This document shows positions 23,363-32,000 of a DNA stretch of 61,792 nt, one piece after another. The DNA comes from an uncultured Spirochaetales bacterium (GTDB lineage Bacteria > Spirochaetota > Spirochaetia > Sphaerochaetales > Sphaerochaetaceae). The notes under the pieces were generated by a model, which had not been told where the DNA came from, made no database searches, and was given only the letters and a program-made list of their open reading frames with translations. The DNA lies in NCBI GenBank assembly GCA_949295505.1, contig CASFLH010000017.1, forward strand, positions 1 to 61,792. The letters are read 5' to 3'. Each line of letters begins with the position of its first letter. Position 1 is the stretch's first letter. The position numbers were made by a program, and so were the translations under genes.

Positions 23363-24297
23363 CGTTCCCTCCTGTTTCTTGGATCAATGAAAAACGACAA
23401 AAGCTCTGCTACCAGTGATGACAACGATACAAGCATTGCTATGAGCAGCATCAGTATTCCTGCCAGATGCGCATCCCTTGAAAGCGCTGCCGTCACCATG
23501 AGAGACCCGATTCCAGGCAAAGCGAAGACTGTCTCCACAGCTGCGGAGCCTCCAAGGAAAGCAGCGGAAGACTCTCCCATAAGCATCACAAGGAGAGGAA
23601 GTGCTGGTTTTGAAGCACAGCGGATAGAAACAGCGGACCTTCGCATCCCAAGAGCCTCAAAGGTCCTGGAATAAGGCTTCCTCATATTCTCCCTGAGCGC
23701 GCGGCGATACATGATCATGAAAAGCGATGAATGCAGAAGAGCAAGCGAAAGAGAAGGAAGGAAAACCGATGAAAGACTTCTTCCAAGCCCTTCAGAGAAA
23801 GGAACATAGCCTGCAACAGGGAAAAAACCGAGCTTGGCGGAGAAGACAAGAATAAGGAGGACAGCAGTAAGAAAGACAGGTGAAGAGGATACAAACACCG
23901 CATAACCGGTTGCTGCCACACTGCGGAGCGTTCTCTCCTGCAATGAAACATATGAAAGAGGAATTGAGATAAGGAGGGATAGGAGGAGTGCAAGCATGGA
24001 TACCGTCAGCGTGACGGGAATCCTTGCGGAAATAACGGACAAGATATCCTGCCCACCAGCTGTCTTTCCCCAGTCCCCTGAAACAAAAGAGAACAGGAAC
24101 CTGAAGTACCTCTCGGCAAATGGACGGTCCAGCCCGGCCGCTTCCTTGTAGCTCTCTATTTCAGCTTCCGTCGCGTCCTCTGAAAGGATATAGGAAGAAC
24201 TGTCACCTGCAGAGAAGGAGATACAGGCAAAGACAAGGAAAGAAACGATCAGCATCGTCAGAGGCACCGTGATGATTCTTTTCCAAATCCTTCCCAT
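23359..24297 (-). CDS. ABC transporter permease (DppB/OppB type)
   Basis: A 312-residue permease partner with an N-terminal helix, a periplasmic loop ending ERYFRFLFSFVSGDWG (family block) and an EAA region TFEALGMRRSAVSIRCASKPALP. The C-terminal PGIGSLMVTAALSRD is typical. TATAAT lies 9 nt before ATG 24297 with no ribosome binding site, so a leaderless transcript may start here, independent of the binding-protein gene 36 bp upstream. Confidence 0.87.
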   Translation of the reverse strand: MGRIWKRIITVPLTMLIVSFLVFACISFSAGDSSSYILSEDATEAEIESYKEAAGLDRPFAERYFRFLFSFVSGDWGKTAGGQDILSVISARIPVTLTVSMLALLLSLLISIPLSYVSLQERTLRSVAATGYAVFVSSSPVFLTAVLLILVFSAKLGFFPVAGYVPFSEGLGRSLSSVFLPSLSLALLHSSLFMIMYRRALRENMRKPYSRTFEALGMRRSAVSIRCASKPALPLLVMLMGESSAAFLGGSAAVETVFALPGIGSLMVTAALSRDAHLAGILMLLIAMLVSLSSLVAELLSFFIDPRNRRER

Positions 24298-24306
24298 ATT
24301 CCATGG

Positions 24307-24312
24307 ATTATA
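24307..24312 (-). promoter_or_regulatory. -10 element before the DppB-type gene
   Basis: TATAAT on the minus strand ends 9 nt before ATG 24297. A start at the usual distance would leave at most a few untranslated bases. Confidence 0.4.
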
Positions 24313-24332
24313 GCCGCAACTCCCTGCCTTGG

Positions 24333-25823
24333 CTAATCCAGCTCAGCATACCGGAAATGATAGCCATCGGAGAAATCTATGCCATTAAGACAAGAAGATG
24401 ATGCATAGACAGTTGAATAATGCCCCGGGATGATAACAGGTACATATTCCCAGAGACTCTGCTGCGCTTCCTTCCAGACCGCAGCCGCCTCTTCCAGAGA
24501 GGAAGATGATGAAAGATCTTCTATAAGAGCAGAAGAAGTCTTATCTGCAAATCCTCCCGGAGCGGAACTGAAAAGATACCCTTTCTCGATAGGCAGGACG
24601 ACTCTTGAGGCTGCAGAGACATATATGTCCCACGAGGAAGAATCTTTCCGCCGTTCGATGAAGGATGCCCAGTCAAGTATCGTAAGCTCTGTATTGATTC
24701 CTTCCTTGCCAAGCTCTGAGGAAAGCGCGACTGCTATCTTGTCGATATTCGAAAGATTCGGCGCAAGAATCCTGACCACGCCGCCATCATAACCGGAAGA
24801 ATCAAGGAAGGCATGACCCGCTGCCTCGTCTTCCCTTCCATACGGATCAAGGGACGAATCGACACTCCAGAGCGCCTCACCGGCATCCATGTAATCTGAA
24901 CGGACAGTGTATCCATAATCACCATAGCATGCTCTCATCAGTTCCTCCCGGTTGATGAACAATGAAACAGCTCTTCGGAAATCATGATCCGTGCAGATAC
25001 CTTCCCTCTTGTTCAGGGCAAGGACAATTGATCCTGTCTCTCCTCCCTGATGCAAGATAATATCATTGTTCGCCTGAAGCGATTCGATATCATCCGAGGA
25101 GACCGTATCTATGAAATCATACAGGCCACTTTCAAGGCCAAGACGCCTTGTAACTGGATCAGGGACGAAATTATAGCGTATCTCATTTATTGAAGGCTTC
25201 TCTCCCCAGTATTCATCAAAGAGACTCAGCTCTATATAAGCGCCGCTGGACCAGGAGGCTATGGTATATGGCCCCGTTCCTGGCGCACCGGAGATCAGCT
25301 CTCCCGGGGAGAGTGAGGAAACATATGATGACGGTACGATCACAGCAGCCTGAGGAGAGGACGAAAGCATTGAAGGCAGCAAGGCTATCGGGGATGAGGA
25401 GTGAATGGTGACAGTCCGTCCTGCAGCCTCGAACCTTGCGTCCCCGACCATCTTCCTCGCATTGGCATATACTGACAACCATCTGTTCAGAGAAGAAGCC
25501 ACATCCTCCGCATCAAGAGGCGTACCATCATGAAAGACAACTCCATCCCTTATTGTGGCGGTCAGCGTGCAGCCATCATCGGAAAGTTCATAGCTCTCCG
25601 CAAGCAAAGGCTCTATGCTTCCATTCCTGCCCTGCGCGAAAAGGCGCTCATAGACATTTCCCACCACGATATTCCGCCCAGACACTGATGTATTCACCAT
25701 CACATCAAGCGTAGGAGGCTCCTGTGCAGCTGCAACGGAAAGCACAGCGCTGTCTGCATCAACGCTGCAAGAGAGCATGAGAGAAAGAACAAAAGCAGAT
25801 ATGATGGCACCAATTTTCCTCAT
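24333..25823 (-). CDS. Peptide/nickel-type ABC transporter substrate-binding lipoprotein
   Basis: A 496-residue solute-binding protein of family 5. The signal ends in the lipobox LSLMLSCS (Cys near residue 19), so it is membrane-anchored. Family blocks are EPPTLDVMVNTS, VYERLFAQGRNGSIEPLLAESYELSDDG and TIRDGVVFHDGTPLDAEDV. It captures oligopeptides or related ligands and passes them to the two permeases downstream. No ATPase gene (DppD/DppF) is present nearby, so the energy subunit must come from elsewhere in the genome. Confidence 0.88.
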   Translation of the reverse strand: MRKIGAIISAFVLSLMLSCSVDADSAVLSVAAAQEPPTLDVMVNTSVSGRNIVVGNVYERLFAQGRNGSIEPLLAESYELSDDGCTLTATIRDGVVFHDGTPLDAEDVASSLNRWLSVYANARKMVGDARFEAAGRTVTIHSSSPIALLPSMLSSSPQAAVIVPSSYVSSLSPGELISGAPGTGPYTIASWSSGAYIELSLFDEYWGEKPSINEIRYNFVPDPVTRRLGLESGLYDFIDTVSSDDIESLQANNDIILHQGGETGSIVLALNKREGICTDHDFRRAVSLFINREELMRACYGDYGYTVRSDYMDAGEALWSVDSSLDPYGREDEAAGHAFLDSSGYDGGVVRILAPNLSNIDKIAVALSSELGKEGINTELTILDWASFIERRKDSSSWDIYVSAASRVVLPIEKGYLFSSAPGGFADKTSSALIEDLSSSSSLEEAAAVWKEAQQSLWEYVPVIIPGHYSTVYASSSCLNGIDFSDGYHFRYAELD

Positions 25824-25838
25824 AGCACACCCGATAAT

Positions 25839-25864
25839 TCAAAAGCCAGGGTTTCCCCTGGCTT
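25839..25864 (-). terminator. Terminator after the KduD-like gene
   Basis: On the minus strand, AAGCCAGGG and CCCTGGCTT form a perfect 9-bp stem with a GAAA loop. The T-run is short (TTTTG), so strength is moderate. Confidence 0.7.
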
Positions 25865-25886
25865 CAGCTAAACACATCTGTATGCT

Positions 25887-26672
25887 TTACTGAGGCTGCT
25901 TGCCGATGTAAGCAAGGATTCCACCATCAACGTAAAGGATATGACCGTTTACGAAGTTGGAAGCATCAGATGCAAGGAACACTGCCGGTCCCTGAAGATC
26001 CGAAGTCTTTCCCCATCTATGTGCAGGTGTCTTCGCGAGTATGAACTCATTGAACGGATTGCCAGGCACTCTGAGAGGATCTGTCTGAGGCGTCTCGATG
26101 TATCCAGGTCCAATTCCATTGCACTGGATGTTGAACTCGCCATATTCAGAGGCGATGTTCCTTGTGAGCATCTTGAGACCACCCTTTGCAGCTGCGTAAG
26201 CGCTTACAGTCTCTCTTCCGAGCTCAGACATCATTGAGCAGATGTTGATGATCTTGCCATGTCCCTGCTTGATCATGCCAGGAATGACGGCCTTTGATAC
26301 GATGAACGGTCCATTGAGATCAATGTCGATGACCTTGCGGAAATCCGCAGCGCTCATCTCAACCATCGGGATTCTCTTGATGATTCCAGCGTTGTTCACA
26401 AGGATATCAATCTTTCCGAGGTCATTGATGATCTTCTCTGTTGTTGCCTGCACCTGTGCTTCATCCGTTACGTCACAGACATAACCTTTTGCCTCGATTC
26501 CGATTTCCTTATATGCGGCCAGTCCCTTGTCTACAAGCTCCTGGTTGATGTCATTGAATGCGATTGCTGCACCAGCTTTGTGGAAAGCTGTCGCGATAGC
26601 GAAGCCAATTCCGTAGGATGCGCCTGTTACCCATGCAACTTTTCCCTCAAGGGAAAAATCCTTCATCTCCAT
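25887..26672 (-). CDS. SDR oxidoreductase, KduD-like (2-deoxy-D-gluconate/DKI dehydrogenase)
   Basis: A 261-residue short-chain dehydrogenase. TGASYGIGFAIA binds NAD(P), NNAG follows, and the catalytic set is Ser in CSMMSELGRE with YAAAKGG. The best family match is KduD/gluconate 5-dehydrogenase, which reduces a keto-deoxyuronate to 2-keto-3-deoxygluconate, the KdgK substrate. The KdgR-like operator it shares with kdgK supports this. Start ATG 26672 with AGGAGG 6 nt upstream; the longer frame back to 26735 covers the promoter. Gluconate 5-dehydrogenase activity remains an alternative. Confidence 0.85.
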   Translation of the reverse strand: MEMKDFSLEGKVAWVTGASYGIGFAIATAFHKAGAAIAFNDINQELVDKGLAAYKEIGIEAKGYVCDVTDEAQVQATTEKIINDLGKIDILVNNAGIIKRIPMVEMSAADFRKVIDIDLNGPFIVSKAVIPGMIKQGHGKIINICSMMSELGRETVSAYAAAKGGLKMLTRNIASEYGEFNIQCNGIGPGYIETPQTDPLRVPGNPFNEFILAKTPAHRWGKTSDLQGPAVFLASDASNFVNGHILYVDGGILAYIGKQPQ

Positions 26673-26707
26673 GTTCTGCCTCCTGTTTCTTATATTCCAA
26701 AGAAGAA

Positions 26708-26736
26708 GTCTATCCCGGCTTCCCTCTTCTTTCAAG
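26708..26736 (-). promoter_or_regulatory. Promoter of the kduD-like gene
   Basis: On the minus strand, TTGAAA (26736-26731), a 17-bp spacer and TAGACT (26713-26708) are visible. Confidence 0.5.
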
Positions 26737-26743
26737 AAAAATG

Positions 26744-26756
26744 GAACATTGTTCCG
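26744..26756. promoter_or_regulatory. KdgR-like operator upstream of the kduD-like gene
   Basis: GGAACATTGTTCC is a perfect 6-1-6 palindrome flanked by AAAT and GTTTT, close to the KdgR box and to the site at 7024-7036. It lies 7 bp upstream of the -35 element. Confidence 0.65.
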
Positions 26757-26765
26757 TTTTATTCT

Positions 26766-28187
26766 TTATAATTTATCGATAAGCATCGAACACTTGCCTG
26801 ATGGAATCGGAAGCGTCTTCTTCTTATCATCCTCAAGAATATGAATCGTGAAATAGTAGAGCTTCTCAGACTCAAGCCTTATCTCCCATCCCCTTGTATT
26901 CTTGTTTGAGAGAATGGTGATGCTGTTCTTCTTCAGGGAAAGATCCTCAATACCCATTTCCTCAAGGGACTGCATCGTCCAGTTCACGGTCTTCCGCGGG
27001 AGAGAAATCTCAAGTCCGATAACATTCTCGATCATCAGTGCGATGGAAACAAGACCAAGCATCGGAAGATACCTTCTCTTGTTGACCATCGTTTCCGGAA
27101 CAACAGCGGGACCTTCAGAACCAGGCTTGTAGATCTCCCAGGTATCTCCCTGCTGTTCAGCATCGGGATGAAGAGTGTCAAGGATGAAATACATGTGCCG
27201 TATCGTACACTCCCGGGCGAAAACGAAAGCTCCGTAATTTATCAACCCCTTGACTATTATGTAAATGAAGAAAGATGACACACCACCGCAGTATCCATTG
27301 CCGTCATTGCTGAAATACTTTGATGATACAGGCACTGACGGAAAGGGGTTCTCCGTTCCGAACTCTTTCTCATCCTTGAGCTCTTCGATAAGGAACGATG
27401 CATACTCATTGTTCGGAATCTCCGCGAGGAGAGTCATATAGCATCCGATATGCTTGTTCCTGATCCGCTGCTCATCTTTGTCCAGATCATAATAGAAGCG
27501 ATCTTCGCTGTCCCACATCATCCCGTTGATTCTTGTCTTAACGGAGAAATAAATCCTCTTATAACGGAAGGAAAGCTCCTTATCATTGAGGATATCACCG
27601 ATATAGGACATGTAAAGCGCGAAAACGGCAACTGCCGCATTGTAATCTACCGTATACTCCGCCCCTTCCCTGGGAAGATTCTCCATGTGGGTTGCGCTAT
27701 ATGGCACACTGTAAAGACCATTAGGCTGCATACAGTTTGCCTGAATCCACAGAAAATACTTCTCAAGCATAGGAACAACATCCTTCAGCCTCTTCTTATT
27801 GCCGATCTTGTGGAAGAACATGAACTCCACATAAGAGAGCAGCGGAAGAGATATCCCGAGGGGATTGTCAGCCGAGAACACAGGCGTTTTCGTAGTCATG
27901 TCATAGCACTCCGCGATCTGACCATCTTCTCCCTGCATGGAATAGAAGAAGTCAATCATGGAGTACGGGCTGTATATCTGATTGCTATAAACCAGAAAAA
28001 GCGAAGAAAGACAGGCATCGAAGAGATTTATGACCGAAGAGTCCTCATGTGTGAAGTATCCTTCAGGGAACAAGCCATCCTTCTCACCCTGATGCCATAC
28101 CTCGTCCAGCCAGACCCAGGTCCTGTCATACATATCAACGAAATCCTGGTCATAGAAATGAATTCGGGGAACTAAATCTTTTACCAA
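26766..28187 (-). CDS. Trehalase-fold (alpha/alpha barrel) glycoside hydrolase-like protein
   Basis: A protein of about 473 residues with the repeated helical pattern of (alpha/alpha)6 glycosidases of the trehalase/GH63/MGH1 group. Blocks seen are YMDRTWVWLDEVW-type YDRTWVWLDEVWHQG, GQIAECYDMTTKTP, YSVPYSATHMENLP, DYNAAVAVFALYM and MMWDSEDRFYYDLD. An Asp/Glu pair in these loops could be catalytic. The substrate is unknown; proximity to the KduD-like gene hints at uronide-containing sugars. There is no good ATG. TTG 28187 lies 8 nt after GGAG and is preferred over TTG 28193. Confidence 0.68.
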   Translation of the reverse strand: MVKDLVPRIHFYDQDFVDMYDRTWVWLDEVWHQGEKDGLFPEGYFTHEDSSVINLFDACLSSLFLVYSNQIYSPYSMIDFFYSMQGEDGQIAECYDMTTKTPVFSADNPLGISLPLLSYVEFMFFHKIGNKKRLKDVVPMLEKYFLWIQANCMQPNGLYSVPYSATHMENLPREGAEYTVDYNAAVAVFALYMSYIGDILNDKELSFRYKRIYFSVKTRINGMMWDSEDRFYYDLDKDEQRIRNKHIGCYMTLLAEIPNNEYASFLIEELKDEKEFGTENPFPSVPVSSKYFSNDGNGYCGGVSSFFIYIIVKGLINYGAFVFARECTIRHMYFILDTLHPDAEQQGDTWEIYKPGSEGPAVVPETMVNKRRYLPMLGLVSIALMIENVIGLEISLPRKTVNWTMQSLEEMGIEDLSLKKNSITILSNKNTRGWEIRLESEKLYYFTIHILEDDKKKTLPIPSGKCSMLIDKL

Positions 28188-28246
28188 TTCCAAAACTCCG
28201 CAACCAAGGAAAAATCCCTGCTATTTGTCCTTAAATCGCATTCTAC

Positions 28247-28275
28247 ATATTATCGCAAGGAACCCGAGAAGTCAA
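28247..28275 (-). promoter_or_regulatory. Promoter of the trehalase-fold gene
   Basis: On the minus strand, TTGACT (28275-28270), 17 bp and TAATAT (28252-28247). Confidence 0.5.
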
Positions 28276-28386
28276 ATTGTTTTTTTGTTATATTTTCTAT
28301 TGCTATAAAAGGAATTAGGTAAAAATTATTTTTTCTTTGGCCCTTGACAGGCAATGTCAGAGGACAGAATCTGCGGACTGTACCAC

Positions 28387-29331
28387 TCACTTTGAAGACG
28401 AGCGAATCCTACCATGAATCAACTCAAGAGCGCCCGGCATGAGCTCAATGCTGAACTCCTTTCCCGTATGGGAGAAAAGCTCACCATCATAGTGGGCTTC
28501 AACATATCTATCAGCAGCCTTTATCGTGACAGTCCTCGCCCTCATATACGTGAATGTCTCTTTATCCGTGATCTGTGATCCTCTGAGAAAAGACAGCACA
28601 GCTTTCACAAGCCCCCCTCTCTCAAGAGGATAATTGGCGAAGGTAACATCGAAAAGCCCGTCATCGACCTCAGCAAGCGGGGATATAATGAAGGAAGAGC
28701 CCATACGTCTGCCATTTGATACGGATATCTGCTGAGTCTCCAGCTCGAAATGCCTGTCATCAGCATCGAGCGTGATGCTATATGCCTTTGGCGGATGCTT
28801 CAGGATATAGAGGAAAGCAACGCCGTAGCTGAGCATCCCGTTGATATGCTTGTATTCCATCGCCCTGAAATTCACCATGGGTTCAAACCCGAAGCCGACT
28901 CCATTGACAAAATACACACCATCGGGATGATCGGTACCTTTGCAGAACCCAACATCTATCCTTCTTGCCTTTCCTTCCGCAATAAGGCGCACAGCCTTCT
29001 TCTGATTTGAAGGTATCCCTACCATCCAGGAGAAATCATTTCCTCTTCCAATGGGGATAATGCCCATCCTTACTCCTGCGGTTCCGGCTCTCATAATCCC
29101 GTTCACCGTCTCATTCACAGTCCCGTCACCACCAGCTGCGACTATGGTGTCATAACCATAGAGAGCCCCCCTTTTCGCAAGGCTTTCCGCGTGTCCAGGG
29201 GCCCTTGTATATGCAACTGTACACTCCCTTCCGAACTCACGAAAAAGCGCCTGGATTTCCTTGGCTTTCTTCTTGCCGCGTCCTTTGGAAGCATTAGGAT
29301 TTATGATCAGGAGGATATCTTTTCTGAGCAT
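28387..29331 (-). CDS. Diacylglycerol/lipid kinase family protein (YegS/BmrU-like)
   Basis: A 314-residue lipid kinase. The N-terminal domain has LLIINPNASKGRGKKKA and the nucleotide motif VAAGGDGTVNETVNGIM. GIIPIGRGNDFSW and the beta-sandwich C-terminal domain with SNGRRMGSSFIISPLAEVDDGLFDV follow. Such enzymes phosphorylate diacylglycerol or related lipids at the membrane. TAAAAT 8 nt before ATG 29331, TTGTCG 17 bp further up and no ribosome binding site suggest a leaderless transcript, divergent from nagA. Confidence 0.9.
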   Translation of the reverse strand: MLRKDILLIINPNASKGRGKKKAKEIQALFREFGRECTVAYTRAPGHAESLAKRGALYGYDTIVAAGGDGTVNETVNGIMRAGTAGVRMGIIPIGRGNDFSWMVGIPSNQKKAVRLIAEGKARRIDVGFCKGTDHPDGVYFVNGVGFGFEPMVNFRAMEYKHINGMLSYGVAFLYILKHPPKAYSITLDADDRHFELETQQISVSNGRRMGSSFIISPLAEVDDGLFDVTFANYPLERGGLVKAVLSFLRGSQITDKETFTYMRARTVTIKAADRYVEAHYDGELFSHTGKEFSIELMPGALELIHGRIRSSSK

Positions 29332-29339
29332 ATATCCAG

Positions 29340-29368
29340 ATTTTAGTTAATCTGCCGGAAACCGACAA
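29340..29368 (-). promoter_or_regulatory. Promoter of the lipid kinase gene (leaderless)
   Basis: On the minus strand, TTGTCG (29368-29363), 17 bp and TAAAAT (29345-29340), 8 nt before the ATG. Confidence 0.5.
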
Positions 29369-29428
29369 CAAGAAAATACCCGTATGACTATCTCAAAGAT
29401 GGAAAAATATGGCTATTTTCGTCTCAGA

Positions 29429-29437
29429 TGCTATAAT
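29429..29437 (+). promoter_or_regulatory. Extended -10 of leaderless nagA
   Basis: TGCTATAAT ends 7 nt before ATG 29445; no ribosome binding site lies between. Confidence 0.6.
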
Positions 29438-29444
29438 CCAGGCT

Positions 29445-30587
29445 ATGAAAACCATAATCAGGAACATCGATGCAGTAGTATCTGGACGGATTGTCAGGAA
29501 AGACATCGTTATAGAGGATGGATTCTTCAGCTCTGCCGGGACGGGCTCTGCAGATAAGATAATAGACGGGACTGATCTCCTCGCGGTCCCAGGCTTCATA
29601 GACACGCACATCCATGGGATCGGGGGAAGCGGAACAGAAGACGGCACATCTGAGGCCATACTCAATATGTCAGCCACTCTTGCACAGGCTGGCGTCACTT
29701 CTTTCTTTCCGACAATATACACCGATACCATGCCCCGTATCCTGCTGGATGAAAAGGCTATAACAGAAGCCTCCGGCAAGGAGAATGGCGCGGAGATAGC
29801 TGGAATACATCTCGAAGGCCCTTTCATTTCCCAAAATAGGATAGGAGCCCAGAATCCAGCGGGAAGGCTGGATCCTGATGAGAAGGTTTTCATGGGAATG
29901 CTCGATGCTGGAAAAGGTCTTGTGAAGGCAATGACAATCGCACCGGAGCTGCCGGGAACAGAGGAAATAGCACGGCTCAGCAGGAAAAACGGGGTTGTTC
30001 TTTTGATGGGACACACCGATGCTGGATACGAAGAAGCTGTCCATGGGATGGAGATTGGAATCAGACATGCAACGCATCTCTTTAATGCGATGTCCGGATT
30101 CCAGCACAGGAAGCCAGGCGTCGTCGGATGCGCCCTGATGAACGACGCGATGAGCGCTGAAATCATAGCTGATGGCAAGCATGTCAATCCGGAGATTGTC
30201 AGATATTTAATAAAATCCAAAGGTCCTGACAAAATTGCCGTGATCACAGACTCCCTGCGTCCCACGATGCAGAAAGATGGCGTGAAGACGGCTAACGGTG
30301 TCGAAGTGGAAATGGGTGACGGCCTCTGGGTGACAAAAGGCAGGCCTGAACTGATCCAGGGATCAGCTCTCACGATGCACAAAGCCTTCGTCAATCTCGT
30401 CAGCTGGGGAATCCCTATTACAGAAGCCTCTCAGGTCACATCAACGACACCGGCAAGGATTTATGGCCTCTCAGATCGCGGGGAGATAATGCCCGGAAAG
30501 AGAGCGGATCTTGTTGTAATGGACAGGAATCTCGGAATAAGATTCACGATAATCAAGGGAGAAATATCATGTGGTACAGCAAACTGA
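29445..30587 (+). CDS. nagA: N-acetylglucosamine-6-phosphate deacetylase
   Basis: A 380-residue amidohydrolase that removes acetate from GlcNAc-6-phosphate in amino-sugar or cell-wall recycling. Metal and substrate blocks are GFIDTHIHGIGG, GIHLEGPFIS, MGHTDAGYEEA, HATHLFNAMSGF, MNDAMSAEIIADGKHV and the catalytic Asp in VITDSLRP. Start ATG 29445 is chosen because TATAAT ends 7 nt upstream. The longer frame to 29409 would translate the promoter. The last 19 nt overlap pepD. No nagB is seen. Confidence 0.93.
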   Translation: MKTIIRNIDAVVSGRIVRKDIVIEDGFFSSAGTGSADKIIDGTDLLAVPGFIDTHIHGIGGSGTEDGTSEAILNMSATLAQAGVTSFFPTIYTDTMPRILLDEKAITEASGKENGAEIAGIHLEGPFISQNRIGAQNPAGRLDPDEKVFMGMLDAGKGLVKAMTIAPELPGTEEIARLSRKNGVVLLMGHTDAGYEEAVHGMEIGIRHATHLFNAMSGFQHRKPGVVGCALMNDAMSAEIIADGKHVNPEIVRYLIKSKGPDKIAVITDSLRPTMQKDGVKTANGVEVEMGDGLWVTKGRPELIQGSALTMHKAFVNLVSWGIPITEASQVTSTTPARIYGLSDRGEIMPGKRADLVVMDRNLGIRFTIIKGEISCGTAN

Positions 30588-31996
30588 ATAACAAGAGACT
30601 CTGGAAAATCTTCTCAGAGATATCATCAATACCCCGTGAGAGCGGCAACGAGGCAGGAATAAGGGAGTATCTTCTCTCCTGGGCAAAAACAAATGGCATC
30701 GAAGCTTCTGCTGACGAGAAGGGCAATGTATATATGTCCAAGCCTGGCACAAAGGGACTTGAGGTTCTTCCACCAGTCGCTCTTCAGGCCCATGTCGACA
30801 TGGTATGCGTGAAAAAAGAAGGGTCTTCCCATGACTTCACAAAAGATCCGATAAAAATAAAGACGGATGGGGAATATATCTATGCAGATGGCACATCTCT
30901 CGGAGCAGATGATGGCCTGGGAGTGGCAACCATTCTGGATATCCTGTCGGATCCCAGTGCAGAGCACGGCCCGATTGAGGGAATTTTCACCGTTGAAGAA
31001 GAAACGGGACTTGGCGGCGCCTATGCCATCGATGCCAAGAAGATAAAAGCCAGACGGCTCATAAACCTCGATAGCGAGGAAGAAGGCATCCTGTATATCG
31101 GATGCGCAGGCGGTATCGATATAGATGCATCGATGAAACTCAAATATGAGAAAGCAGAGGGAACTGCGCTATCCGTGAAAGTCTCCGGCCTGCTTGGTGG
31201 CCACAGCGGAGGGGAAATACATAAAGGAAGAGGCAATGCCATAAGCATTCTTGCGCGATACCTCGACAGACTGCCTTCTTTCCAGATTGCCTCGATTTCT
31301 GGCGGGACAAGAAGGAATGTCATCCCTTCCAGCGCAGAGGCTGTCATAACAGTACGCGACAAAGACGCCGCGCTCTCGCAAGCAAAGACGCTGCAGGAAG
31401 AGCTTTCTTCTGAATACAGGAATACCGACCCGGATGTACGTCTGACGGTATGCGAGACAAACATGCCGGATACAGTCATCAAGGCAAAGAAAAGCCAGAA
31501 GATAGCGGGTTTGCTCTTCGCTTCTCCGCATGGCGTCAAGGACATGAGCTCTGAGATCCCTGGAATCGTGGAGACTTCTGACAATCTTGCGATAGTCACA
31601 ATCAGCAAGGACCGCATTTATGTGATATACACCGTCAGAAGCAATGTGGATTCGAGAAAAATGGAAATGATGTCCAGGATCCTTACGCTCACTGAGGCTT
31701 TCGGATTCAAGGCAAAAGCCGGAAGCAGCTATCCTGCATGGGCACCGGATACTTCATCCAGACTCGCAAAGGAAGTTGCAGCGGCATATAAGAAAATCAC
31801 CGGGAAGAAGATTCAGGTCACGGCAATCCACGCGGGTCTTGAGTGCGGTATCATCAATTCGATTATACCAGGCATGGAGTCCGTATCCTTGGGTCCGAAT
31901 CTCTGGAACGTCCATTCAATCAACGAGAAGGCCGATGTTGCCTCCGCAGAACGTACGGCAGAGTTCGTCAAGAAAATGCTGCCGACCCTCAGATAA
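30569..31996 (+). CDS. pepD: Aminoacyl-histidine dipeptidase (M20C, PepD-like)
   Basis: A 475-residue zinc dipeptidase that cleaves Xaa-His and other dipeptides. Metal ligands and catalytic residues: LQAHVDMVC (His/Asp), TSLGADDGLGVA (bridging Asp), FTVEEETGLGGA (catalytic Glu pair), INLDSEE (Asp), and a late His in AIHAGLECG. The lid domain starts at LGGHSGGEIHKGRGNA. AAGGGAGA precedes ATG 30569. It overlaps nagA and would recycle peptides, perhaps of murein origin. Confidence 0.93.
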   Translation: MWYSKLNNKRLWKIFSEISSIPRESGNEAGIREYLLSWAKTNGIEASADEKGNVYMSKPGTKGLEVLPPVALQAHVDMVCVKKEGSSHDFTKDPIKIKTDGEYIYADGTSLGADDGLGVATILDILSDPSAEHGPIEGIFTVEEETGLGGAYAIDAKKIKARRLINLDSEEEGILYIGCAGGIDIDASMKLKYEKAEGTALSVKVSGLLGGHSGGEIHKGRGNAISILARYLDRLPSFQIASISGGTRRNVIPSSAEAVITVRDKDAALSQAKTLQEELSSEYRNTDPDVRLTVCETNMPDTVIKAKKSQKIAGLLFASPHGVKDMSSEIPGIVETSDNLAIVTISKDRIYVIYTVRSNVDSRKMEMMSRILTLTEAFGFKAKAGSSYPAWAPDTSSRLAKEVAAAYKKITGKKIQVTAIHAGLECGIINSIIPGMESVSLGPNLWNVHSINEKADVASAERTAEFVKKMLPTLR

Positions 31997-32000
31997 GGCA

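Noticed and set aside
28344-28375. Plus-strand TTGACA with a nearby TGACA/TGTCA palindrome
   Set aside because: The matching -10 (GAATCT) is poor and the only downstream gene runs in the opposite direction.
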